The notes under the pieces are model-generated. The model did no database searches. It worked only from the letters and a program-made list of their open reading frames with translations, and was not told the origin of the DNA. A program made the position numbers and the translations under genes. Of a stretch of DNA of 64,000 nucleotides, positions 1 to 20,812 are shown one piece after another. The first letter of the stretch is position 1. Each line of letters starts with the position of its first letter. This DNA is from Gonocerus acuteangulatus (lineage: Eukaryota; Arthropoda; Insecta; Hemiptera; Coreidae), in assembly GCA_946811695.1 (NCBI GenBank), contig OX328125.1, positions 100,472,643-100,536,642 of the forward strand, read 5' to 3'.

Positions 1-470
1 GCCTAGAATGAAAACCACGTATCTAAAAAATAACGTTAATAACTTTTATACGTTATTAGATGGATATGATTCTATTTGACAATCCTTGAGTGTAAAAGAA
101 ACTCAATCTTACTCATCCTGGACAACATTGACGAAGAAGCAAACCTCAGGGTTTCTCAGTAACCATAATATCCATCTAATTAGGTATAAAAGTTAATTAA
201 TTTTATTTTTGAGATACAAGGTTTTCATTCTAGGCCATCGATATGTAGGTCTCGATCCAGGGAGTGTCATAGGTTAGGTTAAAACAGTCTGGGACTCACA
301 GTCTGGAGGTTCGAAACAGTGAACCCGAACAGTTAAAGATTTGCGTTATTAAATTTCAATAGTAATTATTTGGTTTCTAATTTATTTTTGCTTTTTTAGA
401 TGCAGAAAGAAGGTGTAGCACAGCACGCCGGGTAACAGCAAGTGTATAATAAAACTAAACTTTTACTTAC

Positions 471-2342
<1,872 letters not shown>

Positions 2343-2894
2343 TCATTAAGTTGTTAGAAAAATTGCTCTCTGTAAAAATCGGTCATACTTTCCCCAATGT
2401 TGTTCCTCTTTGCCTAGTAGAATTTCGCCTGTCTCCTGGGCATCTATGTAACTTGATATTGACCTCCTTGCTAACCGAAGGGGAAAACAATTAAAAATGA
2501 TGAAGCCGGAGAAGAGTCCGGCAAAATAAAATGAGTCAAAAAAGGACACTGCTGAGAAAAGTTGCCGGAATTTTTAAAACAGAATAAAATCCTATCAAGC
2601 TTTTAGCGCCCTAAAACAAATGAGGCTAGGTAAACTTAGAGATTATATGAAGACTTAAAAAAAAGAAAACGTGAAATAGAACATTTTTAGTTGGACACAA
2701 TCGTTAGGTCTGCCTACTGCAAGAACTTGAATATAAAGTTTGACAACGCTATAACACAGGTACCGGCCGTTCATGATTAATATGACCCCTATTGAATACA
2801 CCTTGCTATCCAACAAAAGTTAATTATAAGTATGCTCTAGAATAACACCCGAACAATATGTGATTAAAGAAAATAAAGAATGATCTGTACTCAC

Positions 2895-2981
2895 GAGATA
2901 GATGTTCAATCCAAGAGAGATATAGATAGAGTGAAGCTTCTAATGAGGAGGCCACAAGTTGCCGCTTTCAATCGCTTTATC
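2895..2981 (-). promoter_or_regulatory. GST-A non-coding first exon and core promoter (copy 1)
   Basis: A canonical donor (GTGAGT) follows position 2895 on the minus strand, and the sequence before it aligns with the corresponding stretch at 18,158-18,252 upstream of GST-B (shared ...CTTGTGGC.TCC... and ...ATCTCGTGAGTACAGATCATT...). A GATAAAG TATA-like box lies at 2981-2975, which would place the transcription start near 2,945-2,950. The intron then runs to the acceptor at 2304-2305. Splice and promoter positions are inferred, without transcript support. Confidence 0.6.
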
Positions 2982-3419
2982 AACAGGTAGCAGCAGCTGT
3001 TAAGATAAGATAAGTCAATATCGGTCGATATTTTTCACAATATGGCGCAATACAGGCATGAGAGGTGTAGCAGAATCGATGTTCCAATTACGTGGATATT
3101 GGACAACAATTTTATAATTAATCCAAAATAAATAAATAACGTGTATTTATTTTTTTTGTAGGAAATTTAGCAATCTGACGAATCATTGCTTTACACTTGC
3201 CAGGATTTTATACAGTTTAGAGATTTTAAGAAAAATGTGTGTAAATTTCAAAACTCCTCGTCTTTTTATAATTTTTTTTTTCTAATACATGCTCAACACC
3301 GTACGAAAACTTTTTTTTCCAAAATTGTCAGCATCAGTAGTAATTTTAAACTTCTTGAAATATTTAAACAAAATCTTACAATTTACAGTAACCAAGAGAA
3401 TTCCAGAAAATTTTATTTT

Positions 3420-3700
3420 TTTCAAAAAGCAGATGAACCGCCTATTTAACTTAACTTATTTTTACATCCCATCTTTCTCTTTAATAGAACCCCAAGCGTT
3501 TCGTTGCAATATACCATAAATTTAGGCCAGAAGTAAACCCCCCTTTAGTTGGACCGATTTTCTCGGTTAACGAACTCGTCCAATCATTTGTTAGTCGAGT
3601 GCTAAATACCGACTATTGCGTCAAAAAAATCACGTTAAATAACACACACTTATATATAAACTTTAACAGGGATCTTTTTCGATATCTAGTAGGCAGGAGG
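3420..3700 (+). repeat. Dispersed repeat related to the 48.9-49.9 kb tandem array
   Basis: The stretch runs from a pyrimidine-rich segment through a 'gtaaacccccc' block, 'ttaacgaactcgt' and a short TA tract, ending 'atctagtaggcagga'. The same order of blocks occurs at the end of the 143-bp array near 49,585-49,880, and a shorter version is near 33,235-33,300. It is a family signature by pattern; the element class is not recognised. Confidence 0.6.
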
Positions 3701-4385
3701 AAAGCAGCCTCAGTAGCTAGAGTCCTTCGATAATGCTAAAGGTTAGGATAATTAAGCCCCAGGAAAGTTTCTTTCACTGTCACATAATACATTTTTATAA
3801 AATCTCAACTGACAAAAACTAAAGTTAATAATGATTACGGACCCCATTTATTTAATTTATATATTTATTTGTTAACATGCTCCTATATGTAAAAAAGATT
3901 TTTGGGAAGAAGGGGTTATTTATCTGCAGGCATTATCTCCAGTTAGGCCGAATAGAATGAGGAACATAATAACGAATATCTTACACTATACAGGGTACCC
4001 TAAAATAAACGGCCAAACTTTGGGAATCGATGCAGCATAAAAATTGTCCTTTGGCATATGTCTCGTTTTTATTGTTTTCGAGAAAAGCGCAAACAACTAA
4101 AAGAAATTATGAAAAGCCAGTCCTTCATAAGGCATATATATATATAGATATATATATCGTTTAAAGGCTATGTTTTATCCCACACCCACCCCGTTAAATC
4201 CGTCCTTTAATCTCCCCCTGTTTCCACTCAAAAAATATAGGAATGAGTATGCCTCTGATATTGTGTGGAATAATTAAATAATAGGTCCCCATTTTTCGAC
4301 CCCTCGACTTAACGCAGTCTTTCCACTCATTCATCGATAACTGCAATTGTTCTTGGAGGAAGTTCTTTTGGTGTCGGATAGGACG

Positions 4386-4480
4386 TGGTGGGCCGGTATA
4401 TTGACTGGTTCGATCTTCAGACCTCACGTGCTTGGATTTCTTTGTCTGGGGACAGATTAAAGATTTAGTCTACAGGAAGC
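4386..4480 (+). pseudogene. mariner/IS630-like transposase scrap
   Basis: Plus-strand translation gives GGPVY-stop-LVRSSDLTCLDFFVWG followed by QIKDLVYR. This is the conserved 'SPDLTPLDFFLWG..K..VY' end of the catalytic core in mariner-type transposases common in insects. An in-frame stop interrupts it and only about 35 residues remain. A nearby 'acagggtaccct' (about 3,988) resembles the termini of such elements. A second copy is at about 55,680-55,774. Confidence 0.6.
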
Positions 4481-5047
4481 ATCAGATGGGCCTGGGAACA
4501 GATTACAGCAGAGCAATGCACAAAGGCCATCCAGTCTGTCAGTTTGCGATGTGTGTTGCCTGTATTGCTACTAAGTTTGGAACAAAAATACCAGTTTGGC
4601 AGCCTTTTCCACCCCAAATTTATTTCTCATTTGACTGTGAACAATAGATTTAAATCAATGATTTTTTTTTTTTTTTAAATCAACTGATTTAAATCATTGA
4701 CACCCTGCTAGCCAATCTCGGCCTTTGACTTACAGCACACTGGTACAAAATGCCCATTTTTTGGACATGGCTTTCTAAGTATTAGAATACTAACGTAAAC
4801 AGTAAGGCCCGGGAATAAGGGAGAAACATGGAATTTTAAAAATCATTCATCATCAGGAAACTTATCATGTAAGTATGTTGATAGGTTCCTTGTTGTTTCG
4901 CTGCTTGATAAAAATGGAATACTTGGTCTTATTTTTTTTATTTAGGTGCTTCGAGTACATCATAACCATTTAGTCATTCCCTACAACAGAGAGAGACAGA
5001 GAAATATGTTTTATTTAGAACAAATATACATTCTTTCTTTTTCTTTT

Positions 5048-5082
<35 letters not shown>

Positions 5083-5352
5083 CAACATACAGATACATGA
5101 AATATATAGTTAGAGGAAACATACTTAATAAAATCTGTTTGTTTGAAATCCCACAAAGGCTTTAGCCTGTCCGTGGGCATCACAATTACTAATTTTTATG
5201 ACAGTTATAAAGGTGATATTAACACTATCTTACATTTTTAAATAAGCTCTTAACAATAGAATAGAATTCGATTGAGGTAACAAAATATACAATTTAAATT
5301 TTTTAATAAAATATAAACAAAATTCAGTCCAGTTTAAAAAAATATTTCTGTA

Positions 5353-5433
<81 letters not shown>

Positions 5434-6806
5434 GAGAAGAAAGTAAAGAATATCACATTAAATACCACCAATGCAAGGAACAAAATAAAACTACAGATGT
5501 TAGCCACCTCTTCAATTAACAAAACAGCCAAATACAGCTTTCTGTATTTATTATTGTGCTCAAGATCGGATGTGGCCGCAGCTAATCTTTTTGAATAGAT
5601 CAAGTATAAAACCTGAAGAAAAGAATGGAATGAATCGATCTTTGCCAATTCTGGACAGAAAAATTACAAGCGAGATTTTATCGAAAACCCTCTATTTTTT
5701 ACCGAAAAATATTTTTAATATGATAATTTTCTTGAATGTTCAAATATGCTCTAAAAGTAAATTGAGTAGAAAGGAACATGGCTAACACCATTCCATCAAA
5801 GTTTCAAATTACTTTTTTCAGCTGTAGTATCACCTCCAATTGTATTTCAAAAAATATTACATAACTGGTACTTTTTCAAAACACAATGGTGCCTAACGCT
5901 GGATATTGGGGGAAAAAACTGTAGGTACTTGGAATCTTCTGATTTTGGTATTATTTTTGAAGTATTTTTTTGGTCATTGTACTCCCATTATAATTTGAAA
6001 TAACAAAGGGTATATAATATAATTGTACCATTTTCCACTCAGTTCAATTACAAATATATTTAATTTTATTTTCAGAGAAATGTCACTTTTAAATAATTCC
6101 ATTAATAGTTTTTGGTAATGTTAATAGAGGGTGGATTAAGAGGCCCATGAAGTTATTTGGACAGGAGTCCATAATTCTTATCAGAACCCCTGATGAGACC
6201 ACTACCAATTTGATAGAATAATTATTTTAGAAGATAAACATGTTTTATATTAAGAAAAACAGGAAGTATTCAATTTTTAGAAAAGTCATATTTTCCTCAA
6301 AGGGTGGAGATATGTATAATTCTAAATGCATTTTTGATTGCAGTGTCGAGAATAAATTATCAACCAACGTGATACTGTTACTTGTTCTCGACATATTCAG
6401 CTGTATTCAAATTTTTACTTGTAACAAATAAATTTAACAGTTTCACATGAGATAGTAGGTGAATTCAATTTAGTAGTTAGTGTTCAACAAATCTCTGCAA
6501 AGCGTATTAATAGTATTTTTTTGTAAAATAATCGTATCACTAATTGACGCCTTCTATTTACTAGGCTGGGGGATGATATTCATAGGATAGCTACTCCAAT
6601 AGATGCCCTTCAAGGTAAAACCATGCGGAGACCACAGCGAAGTACCATTTTTTTTTTTTGTTTTTTTTTTTGTTTTTTTTTTTACTATGCCAAATAACCT
6701 AAGGATAATTGCTTTTCATAACAAATATCTTCAAAACATGAATGTACCAAGTTCATGATTCATTTTGGCAAACAACAAATTTCTTTTAAAACCTAGGTAA
6801 ATACAT

Positions 6807-7055
6807 CGTCGATACAAATGCAAAGTACAAAATGTGAAAATCACCACTTTCTGGAGTGAAAAAACTTTTATCCATAACTTTGCTTTTGGACAGTCAAATA
6901 GTCGGCAGATTCGACGTTTGGAGAGTGGTTACATTCCCCTTTCACTGAGTGAGCTTAGATTTGAGAGTTTGCTGTCCATCAGTCCACAGCAAGCAGCATA
7001 GTTTGAAAATGAAAAATGCGTTTTTCACATTCGATACTTTGCATTTGTATCGACG
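6807..7055. mobile_element. CGTCGATAC MITE with 4-bp target duplication ACAT
   Basis: A 249-bp element bounded by the inverted ends CGTCGATACAAATGCAAAG and its complement, flanked by ACAT on both sides (6803-6806 and 7056-7059). A second, diverged copy at 43,140-43,389 has the same ends and a different 4-bp duplication (ATAT), so the boundaries are certain. No coding capacity. The superfamily is not assigned. Confidence 0.9.
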
Positions 7056-7819
7056 ACATAAACTTTCTACTAGATTTCAACACAGTGAGAAAACTTTAAA
7101 AAAAAAAAAAAGGTGTTTTGGGATCAGAACTAGCGATAAATGGTAATATTTGAGCAGAATTCTATTAGTAATTAGGTATAAAAAATCAAACGGGGATTGA
7201 ACACCACCATTTTGGTTTGGGAGTTTTTTTTGGAGAGTACTTGGGCACTGTCTCTGGCGCATGACTTTTTCCTGTGAGAATACTCAGGTGTCGCATCTGA
7301 GGAACATCATTCTCCGGCGAGTGTTGAAAGGGTTAAGTTTCTTCATTATCACAAAAGAAAAAAAATAGTTATTGATAAATAGTAGTGGAAGAATTCAGCC
7401 ACAATTTCCTACAAGCCCCATTAGATGTCTCTAGGTCATAAAGAATATAGTCTGGTGCCTAAGGAGAGACAAGATTCAGATTTAGGTAAGACAAGCTTGA
7501 AGACTATCCCGACAAGCGGATGTATACAAAATCATAGTCTTTCCAGAACAACCAGCTGCTAACAACTTAACACAATCAAAGCAGTTAAGGGTTTCAGACT
7601 CGCTGAGTTTTGATCAACTTTTATGGCCGAAAACTGACTACCTTTATCTTAGTAATCTTCACAGTGAAAGATCTATTCTGAAATATGCAAGATTTCATTC
7701 CAAAGATATGTATAAGAAACAATCAAACTGACTTACAACAGTAAAGAGTTCACAGCTGCGGGCAACTGTTTCAAAGTGATTTGATGATAAACAAAAGGAA
7801 TTTAATGAAAAAAAAAACA
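7056..7819. other. Spacer downstream of GST-B
   Basis: AT-rich sequence without a supportable gene or recognised repeat. An A-rich tract lies near 7,100. Same content at 58,326-59,089. Confidence 0.5.
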
Positions 7820-7825
7820 TTTATT
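7820..7825 (-). terminator. GST-B polyadenylation signal (AATAAA)
   Basis: AATAAA on the minus strand, 100 nt beyond the GST-B stop codon at 7925. The GST-A copy at 50,231 has the same motif in a similar 'gtgaaataaat' context. Confidence 0.65.
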
Positions 7826-7924
7826 TCACAAAATTATAGTCTTTAGAATACGTATACATATAATATCATTATTATTATCAAGTGTTTTTTTTTTTATATA
7901 ATAATTTATAGAGGTGCTTTCTTC

Positions 7925-13768
<5,844 letters not shown>

Positions 13769-13810
13769 CTAGAACAAGAAAAAAACACATAAACATACAT
13801 ACATAAATAC

Positions 13811-13822
<12 letters not shown>

Positions 13823-13880
<58 letters not shown>
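13823..13880. repeat. (TA)n microsatellite
   Basis: Perfect TA tract preceded by (CATA)n, 58 nt left of the GST-B start codon, inside the intron that separates the first exon from the coding exons. Confidence 0.95.
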
Positions 13881-13884
<4 letters not shown>

Positions 13885-14746
13885 ACACTCAAAGGGAGTA
13901 AAACTAGACCAAAAATGTAGTTTAATGTTGCCAACCACAAGTTTCTATATTTTGTTGGCCCGGGCACATGCCATAAAGATTATTTACAAGAAAACATGTT
14001 TGTTGTAAAAAAACTTCAATTTTCTCCACTTGTACACATTATTATTCAATTTTAAATTACTTTTTTTAAATTAACATTAATTTTCTATAATGCGTTAATG
14101 CACTTTCAGCGTTCAAAAGTGTCTTTTTTCAAACCAATGTTCAAAAAGTTAATATTAATAAAAAAGCCTAGTTAGAGACAAATTTTCGAGAATCACTACT
14201 CTTCAAAAAAAACATTCTGCCAGTTACCTAATCTCCCAAAAGTTGTAAAATTTAATTACCTTTCCAATTGTACAGTCGGAGCTGAGATTATCTTTCAATT
14301 AAATAATACAATTGAAAATTTATTAGAAAATCAATTGATAAATAAAACTAATATTATGTTTATTATTGTGATCTCATCAGAAATAAATGAAAATTTTTCT
14401 TAACTAAAGTCATATTTTAGAACGGCATACGTCTGGAACAAAAACACATAGAAACATGAGATTGGCACAGTTTCACTACTTTGTTGTCTTGTTTCACCCC
14501 ATTGAGTATTGTCATCTACTTGCGACACACCCTGTATAATGAAACGTTATTTCATGAGGTGTATTGTTAGAAAAAAAAAAAAATCAGCCTACTGTTCAAG
14601 TTTCTATGACACAGTCCTAATAAAGAATTCATTGTCAAGAATATCGGAGGTACAATTGGTACCAAGGGAAAGACAGCAAGTCTATGACATAGATTGATGA
14701 CGGCCAAATCTCATCAATTTTCTTTTATAATGGCCATATCGTGCCT

Positions 14747-15008
14747 ATCATGTTGAACTATCGAATATCAAAAATATTGTTTTTCAGATTCGAAAGTTTG
14801 CTCTTGCATTGTGGACGATTCGGCTTGTCGAAAATTGTCTCAACTCTAAGCCCACAAAAAAGCAAACAAGGCACAAAATAAACAGAAGTAAGAAGACGGG
14901 CAGTATCGAATAAGACCATTTTTCAATATCTTACTCCTTCAATGTATTCAATAATATTCGTTCACTAGTTTTCTCCGATTTTCATATTTGATAGTTCGAC
15001 ATAGTAAG
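14747..15008. mobile_element. Short MITE with about 27-bp imperfect TIRs
   Basis: 'tatcatgttgaactatcgaa' on the left and 'tttgatagttcgacatag' on the right are imperfect complements over about 27 bp, enclosing about 200 bp of non-coding sequence. No clear target duplication. Confidence 0.5.
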
Positions 15009-15181
15009 AAAGATATTATTAAAGCTGGTAATTTATTCAAACTGTTATTTTATAGTACAATACAATAGTTTTGGTGGAAAAATAAATACAATTCACCCCA
15101 CATTGGAATCAGTTAAAATTAAAATGCATTTTACTTCAATTACCAAACTCAGTTAGTTAAATTTTATTATTTATAGTTATT

Positions 15182-15633
<452 letters not shown>

Positions 15634-15711
<78 letters not shown>

Positions 15712-15715
15712 ATAT

Positions 15716-15752
<37 letters not shown>

Positions 15753-15757
15753 TATAT

Positions 15758-15792
<35 letters not shown>
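15634..15792. repeat. (TA)n then (GA)n microsatellites
   Basis: TA tract to about 15,760, switching to a perfect GA tract to 15,792. Poly-YI and poly-SL ORFs here are artefacts. Confidence 0.95.
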
Positions 15793-15795
<3 letters not shown>

Positions 15796-16489
15796 TTTTA
15801 AGAACTGTACCTCTATACTTAAGGGCATTTTCAGAAATTCATTCAATAGTCCAATCTCTTTCCAATTTCTTTGGGATTTTTCTGCACTTAAGCAAAGTAA
15901 TAAGGTATGCTAAGAGAATCAACTCAACAAAACAAGTTAGCAAAAGGATCAGATTATTGTAGAACTTAAAAAAAAAAAACGTAAAGAACAAAATTCTACA
16001 GGCCGAAGTCTGCCAAGGTCACTCCAAACAAAATAAATAAAACAAAATTAAGGAAAACAATTGATAATTTAAAAAAAAATACTATAATAAAAGAAATTAT
16101 ACAAATTATAGGAAATAATGAAGTGACATATATGTAAAAATAATCACCAAGGATGTGTCTAAATACAAAACTGAACCTCATATACAGTGTACAACAACGT
16201 AGAAAAGAAGACTAACCAAATTACTGGTTTTAGATCCACTGTCTAATTAGCTACCATTGTCCGAGCTCAATACCATCCAGCCCGTTCCAGGAATCAACAA
16301 ATTATCATCTACTCTATATACCTACTAAATAACTAATACTTTCTTTTGACTATGCTTTCTTGATTATGAATAAATAGAATGGATTGACTTGTTAAGAAAT
16401 CTTAGACATATTTATCTGAATTATTTTTAAATATACGGCCATCTTGCAAAGAATACAAGTAAAATGAAAAAAATATAAATATAAATTGT

Positions 16490-17540
16490 TAAAAATAAAT
16501 AAATATTAAAGAGATCAAGGATAAAACAATATAAGAAATAAATAAATGGAATCGATAGGGGAACATTTTTATTTTGTTTTTTTACGCCAGTAAATACCAT
16601 TGAGTTAGTAGATAGTGGAGGGAGTGTTATCTATCTTCCAATGCTAAAAAAGTGTAGGTCTGAAATCGGCCATGCCAGTGTGACAAAAGTACCAGTAGTG
16701 ACGCGCGAATATTTGAATCTGAATATGATCGTAAACAAACAATGAATTTGAACGAACATATATCGCATATTCTTATTGATTTATATTTATACATGTATAT
16801 AAATGTCAATTTATACGAATACGACACATAAATTCGTTTAATTTCATTGTTTGTTTACAATAATATTCAAAAATTCACCTTTTCGAGCGCTTTTTGTCAC
16901 ACTGGCATGGCCGATTTTAGGCTTCAACTTTTACCGTTTAGACTCCCTCCCCTCCCTTCTAACTCAATGGTAAATACAACAAAAAAAAATTGTTTAAAGA
17001 GAAGATTGAGAAGAAATTTAAAGATTTACGCAACATAAACTCTAAGAAAAAAATTTAAATAATGAGATGGGGTAATGAGGGCACGGTGAAATTTAAAGAT
17101 TCAGGTACAATACAATTTATGAAAAAAAAAAAAATAAATGAAAGGAAATGTAAATATTTATGCGAGGTAAACTATAGAGGAAAATATAAATATTGAAAAG
17201 AGCAAGGATAAAACAACGTAAGATACAAATAAATACATGGAATCGATAGGGGAACATTAAAATATTTAGTAAGATTAAGTAAAAGAAAAGATGGGAAGAG
17301 TGTGGTGATAAATTCAAAAATTTAGCAACCATTTATAAAAATAAAATGGTTGGGGTGGGGGAATCAATAATTCAGGTAGGATACAATCATAAGGAAAGAC
17401 TAAATAGAAAAGAAGAGATTATCTGAACAGTATAAATATTTAGATAAGATACAGCATAGAAAAAATAAATAGGGATGGGCAAAGGGAAAATTCAATAATT
17501 TTGGTAGAAAACAATAAAACAAAGAAATAGAAGAAAATAC
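16490..17540. repeat. Degenerate A-rich repeats
   Basis: The block 'aaggataaaacaa...aataaatacatggaatcgataggggaacatt' occurs near 16,518-16,566 and 17,206-17,257, with weaker echoes ('gataagatacagcatagaaa', 'gggatgggcaaaggga') up to 17,540. It looks like an old repeat of several hundred bp whose copies have drifted. The MITE at 16,597 inserted into it. Confidence 0.45.
16597..16970. mobile_element. Foldback MITE with 6-bp target duplication TAAATA
   Basis: Ends are CCATTGAGTTAG and CTAACTCAATGG, with TAAATA on both sides (16,591-16,596 and 16,971-16,976). The arms pair over about 150 bp with gaps (shared 'aatcggccatgccagtgtga' and 'gtaaacaaacaatga'). Non-coding, 374 bp. Confidence 0.88.
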
Positions 17541-18157
17541 AAATACCTAATTTATTAATTTCAGCAGTGTTGTTTTAAAACTAGAAGCTCAAAGTAACAT
17601 AATGCTACTGTCAGTGAGAAACTTTTCTACTTGAATAATATTATTAATCTGAGGGAAAAGGTTCATTGGTATTTTGTTTCTATACAGTATATTTTTTTAA
17701 AAAAATTTAATGACGCCTCAAAGAAGTCTAAAAGCTAATGTAAGCTAAATTAAAGAGAAAATAAATAGTTCATAATCCTAATTAAATATAATTTGTTAAA
17801 TTATTTATATATTGTTATTTTTTAATAAAAACAAGTTTTAAAAACATTCCTAAAAATTAAGAGACCCCCCCCCAACACAAAAAAAAAAAGAAACCTAAAC
17901 TAATATTATGGCGTGTACTACAATAACAATCTTTATGTCCTCATATACAAGGAATATAAATAAATAGTATTTATTTGATACAACACAACTGCTTGTCTTT
18001 CACAATTGATGTAATCATTAATAAATAAACGGAGATATGACATAAGCTTTTCTTGATATGCAAAAAAGGTTAATTACAAGCAAGCTGTAGAATTACAACT
18101 TGAATTGTAATCCGAACAATACGTTATTTAATAAAATAAAGAATGATCTGTACTCAC

Positions 18158-18252
18158 GAGATGAATGTTGAAGCCAGTAGAGAAACAGCTAGGGTGAAAA
18201 TTGTAGTGGGGAAGCCACAAGGTCAATGGGCCGCTGGGAGGCTGCTTATAAA
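18158..18252 (-). promoter_or_regulatory. GST-B non-coding first exon and core promoter
   Basis: The donor GTGAGT follows 18,158 on the minus strand, and TTTATAAG (TATA box) spans 18,252-18,245, predicting a start near 18,215-18,225. The region aligns with the GST-A promoter and first exon at 2,895-2,981, so the duplication that made the pair included the promoter. The intron to the coding exon is about 4.4 kb. Confidence 0.6.
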
Positions 18253-18626
18253 CAGGGTGCTCCAGCTGTGCTCACACCTTTATTAGATATGCCAATATCC
18301 TTCGAGAGATAACGCATGCCGTAAATGTGTTTGTCAAACCTGTTATAATAAATCAATAAATAGAAAATTATGATAGCCTAATTTATGTACTTACTTTTTG
18401 ATAAGAACTGGTATTTAGCGTTTGTGTAGTGGTCAACATGTAAACAAGGAACTAGCTAGCAGTTTAGAATCACAGTTACGCAAAATAAATTAAAAAAAAA
18501 ATATTATTAAGCTGATTATTATAAACTTCAATATTCAAATTTTCTTTAGAGGCAGGGATGAAAACGAACAAATATCTCGGATATAAATAAAACTAGGTAA
18601 CACACTTACTAAGGAAAGCCGAGAAT

Positions 18627-18693
18627 AACCATGGGCGTACATAGGAAATTATTTTTTTTTGGGGGGGGGGCTCGGAGCATGTAATACTAATAA
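18627..18693 (+). repeat. G-run repeat family, left half (split by transposon)
   Basis: 'atgggcgtacatagg', a T run and a G run, then 'atgtaatactaa'. Together with 20,813-20,960 this rebuilds the unit seen uninterrupted at 32,437-32,695 and inverted at 21,262-21,455. The transposon 18,694-20,812 therefore inserted into it. Confidence 0.75.
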
Positions 18694-20812
18694 CACAGGT
18701 CTACAAAACAGTCAGCCATCATGTTTACGTTCCATTTGCCATGATACCTACGTTCCATTTCCTGGATGTCCTGATGGAACCTTTCCCCTTGTTCTTCACT
18801 TACTTCCCCTAAGTTTTCCGGAAAATAGTCCACATGCGAATGTAAGAAGTGAACCTTCAAACTCATGTTGCAACCTTGTAATTGAAATGCCTTCAACATG
18901 CGTTCCACGATACTTCTGTAGTTGGGATCCTTCACGTTACCAAGGAACTTCTCAACAACATCTTTAAAAGAATTCCAAGCTTCCTTCTCCTTCTCATTCA
19001 TGGTCTGAGTGAAATGTGGATCTGTGAAAAGTTTCCGAATATCTGGGCCTACAAAGATCCCCTCTTTTAGCTTTGCATCACTTAATCGTGGGAACTTGGA
19101 GCATAAGTACTTAAAACATTCACCTTCTTTATTGAGAGATTTTACGAATTGTTATATCAGCCCTAGCTTTATGTGTAGAGGAGGTAGCAGGATTTTGTCA
19201 GAAGGAACCAAACTTCTCCTAATTACATTTTTTTTGGCCTGGCGACAGAGCTCCTCGTGATGGCCAGTCTTTGTTGTTCCAATGGGAATTTCTGTCTCGG
19301 CTATCCCATAAACATAAAAAACAAGGGAACTTGGTGTACCCTGATTGCTGACCTAAGAGCATAGTAAGTACTTTCAAGTCTCCACATATCAACCAGTTAT
19401 GCTCATTATAATGAATTCGTTCGAGAACTAATGACAAATTTTCGTATGTTTCTTTTAAATGTACCGAATGGCCAACTGGAACTGAAGCATAAGTATTGCC
19501 ATTGTGCAACAAAACAGCCTTTAGACTTCGCTTTGATGAGTCTATGAATAGACGCCAATGAATCGGGTCATATTGTATACCAAATTGACCCATCAGACCA
19601 AGAATGTCTTTGCAATAAATAAGATTCACATCCAGAGCAAAGTAAGGAACAAAAACTGCTTCACGGTGTCGATACCATGAAAAAGAAGTGCCTGGCTGTA
19701 ATAAATTTTCGTTTTTAAGACGGGAGTCAAGTAACTGAGCTGCATCTTTTGGAAGTCCAAGATCTCTCACTAAGTCGTTCAACTCCTGTTGAGAAATAAG
19801 CTGAGGTTCATCTTCTGAACTGCTTGCTTTGAACTCACTGTGTACTTCATCGCTCTCCGACATACAGTCTTCTCTATTAGCTTCCCTATCTATACTGCCC
19901 AAGTCACGAGGGGGCTGAGGAACTGTCAATCCGGGACCGTGTGGTACCGGACGACTAGCAGATTCCACATTAGGGTAGTTAATGAGCTTATGATTTTTGG
20001 AATTATAGCCTTGAACATGACAATTACAAAAGTAACAGTCATTAACGTGTTTTTTTTGCTCCCTCCACATCATTGGGATAGCAAATCCGAAAGATTTTAA
20101 CTCTCCTTTGTACCATAAGCGAAGTTTTTCTACGCAGCTATGGCATACTTTGTGAGGAGCCCCACTTTATCTTGATCTCCTATTCTCAAGCCAAAATATG
20201 CATAATATACATTTTTGACAAAACCTGTTATATTTCGTTGGTATTTCTTAACTGTGTACTCACCACAGATAAAACAGAAGTAGTCTGGACTGGTAACACA
20301 ACGACGATGAGACATTTTGTCTAAATGCACTTTCAAACCTTAAAATACATTCTTAATCACTTTGACACAACTAAGAGACTTCAGTGAATGTGTTCACTTC
20401 AGTTGATACTACTGAACTGAGAGAATGAACAGAAATTTAGCTCCAAGTTCCTGATACAACAGGTTCAATCTCGTTTAGCTTCAGACGGTGACATCTGAGA
20501 CCAAACAAGTACGTTCCTGTCTGAACAGGTCGTGCCTAGACACCCTCAGGCCTACAACATCTACTGAGGGAGTCATTGCCTACACCACCTAGTGAAAGAT
20601 GTCTGTTTATAAAAAGAGAAATCGTTTGGAAAAAAAACAAAAAAACTACTTCTTACCAAATTTATGTGTATAGCAGGTATATTATGTTCTATGGATTTGA
20701 AAAAAATCTGTACGTGATAGAGAAAAACGGACTTCATTCTCGGCCTCAGCACACCGAGAAACACAGAGATTAGCCAAAATCATCAAATCAAATTTTTGGT
20801 TGTAGACCTGTG
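18694..20812 (-). mobile_element. CACAG-ended DNA transposon (CMC/Chapaev-3-like), TSD TAA
   Basis: Both ends read CACAGGTCTACAA inwards (13-bp TIR), flanked by TAA at 18,691-18,693 and 20,813-20,815. The empty site is recoverable because the host repeat has a second copy at 21,262-21,455 reading, after complementing, 'actaacaatctagaact' across the insertion point. The element is 2,119 bp and holds one broken transposase gene on the minus strand. CAC-start ends with a 3-bp TAA duplication fit the CMC group (Chapaev-3 type). The superfamily name is inference. Confidence 0.85.
18696..20336 (-). pseudogene. DDE-type transposase of the CACAG element, frameshifted
   Basis: Starts MSHRRCVTSPDYFCFICGEY (possible upstream Met at 20,336). 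The N-terminal zinc-binding region has CFIC and, after a frameshift, CHSC and CYFCNC. Candidate catalytic residues are D in LFIDSSKRSLKAVLLHNG, D in WLICGDLK, a C-x2-C pair in FPCFLCLWDS, H-x-H in FLHSHVDYFPENLG and E in SEEQGERFHQD. This order (D, D, CxxC, HxH, E) is what zinc-bearing DDE transposases show. At least three lesions are present: a 1-nt deletion near 20,158, a frameshift in the A run near 19,225, and an in-frame TAA near 19,155. The ORF runs directly into the left TIR (…NMMADCFVDLC), so the normal 3' coding end seen in the relatives at 30.6 kb has been deleted. The family resembles a high-copy uncharacterised arthropod protein group. The transposase role is inferred from TIRs, TSD and motifs. 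Confidence 0.8.

Larger units (their letters stand above)
2982..6806. other. Spacer between GST-B 3' end and GST-A promoter, first part
   Basis: No host gene seen. It contains a dispersed repeat (3,420-3,700), a mariner-like transposase scrap (4,386-4,480), a poly-T tract (5,038-5,078) and a (TA)n tract (5,359-5,430). Short ORFs here are AT-rich and unrelated to known proteins. The second copy is at 54,276-58,076. Confidence 0.6.

Noticed and set aside
4194..4427. 77-codon minus-strand ORF
   Set aside because: It is antisense to the mariner-like transposase scrap over part of its length and has no recognisable domain.
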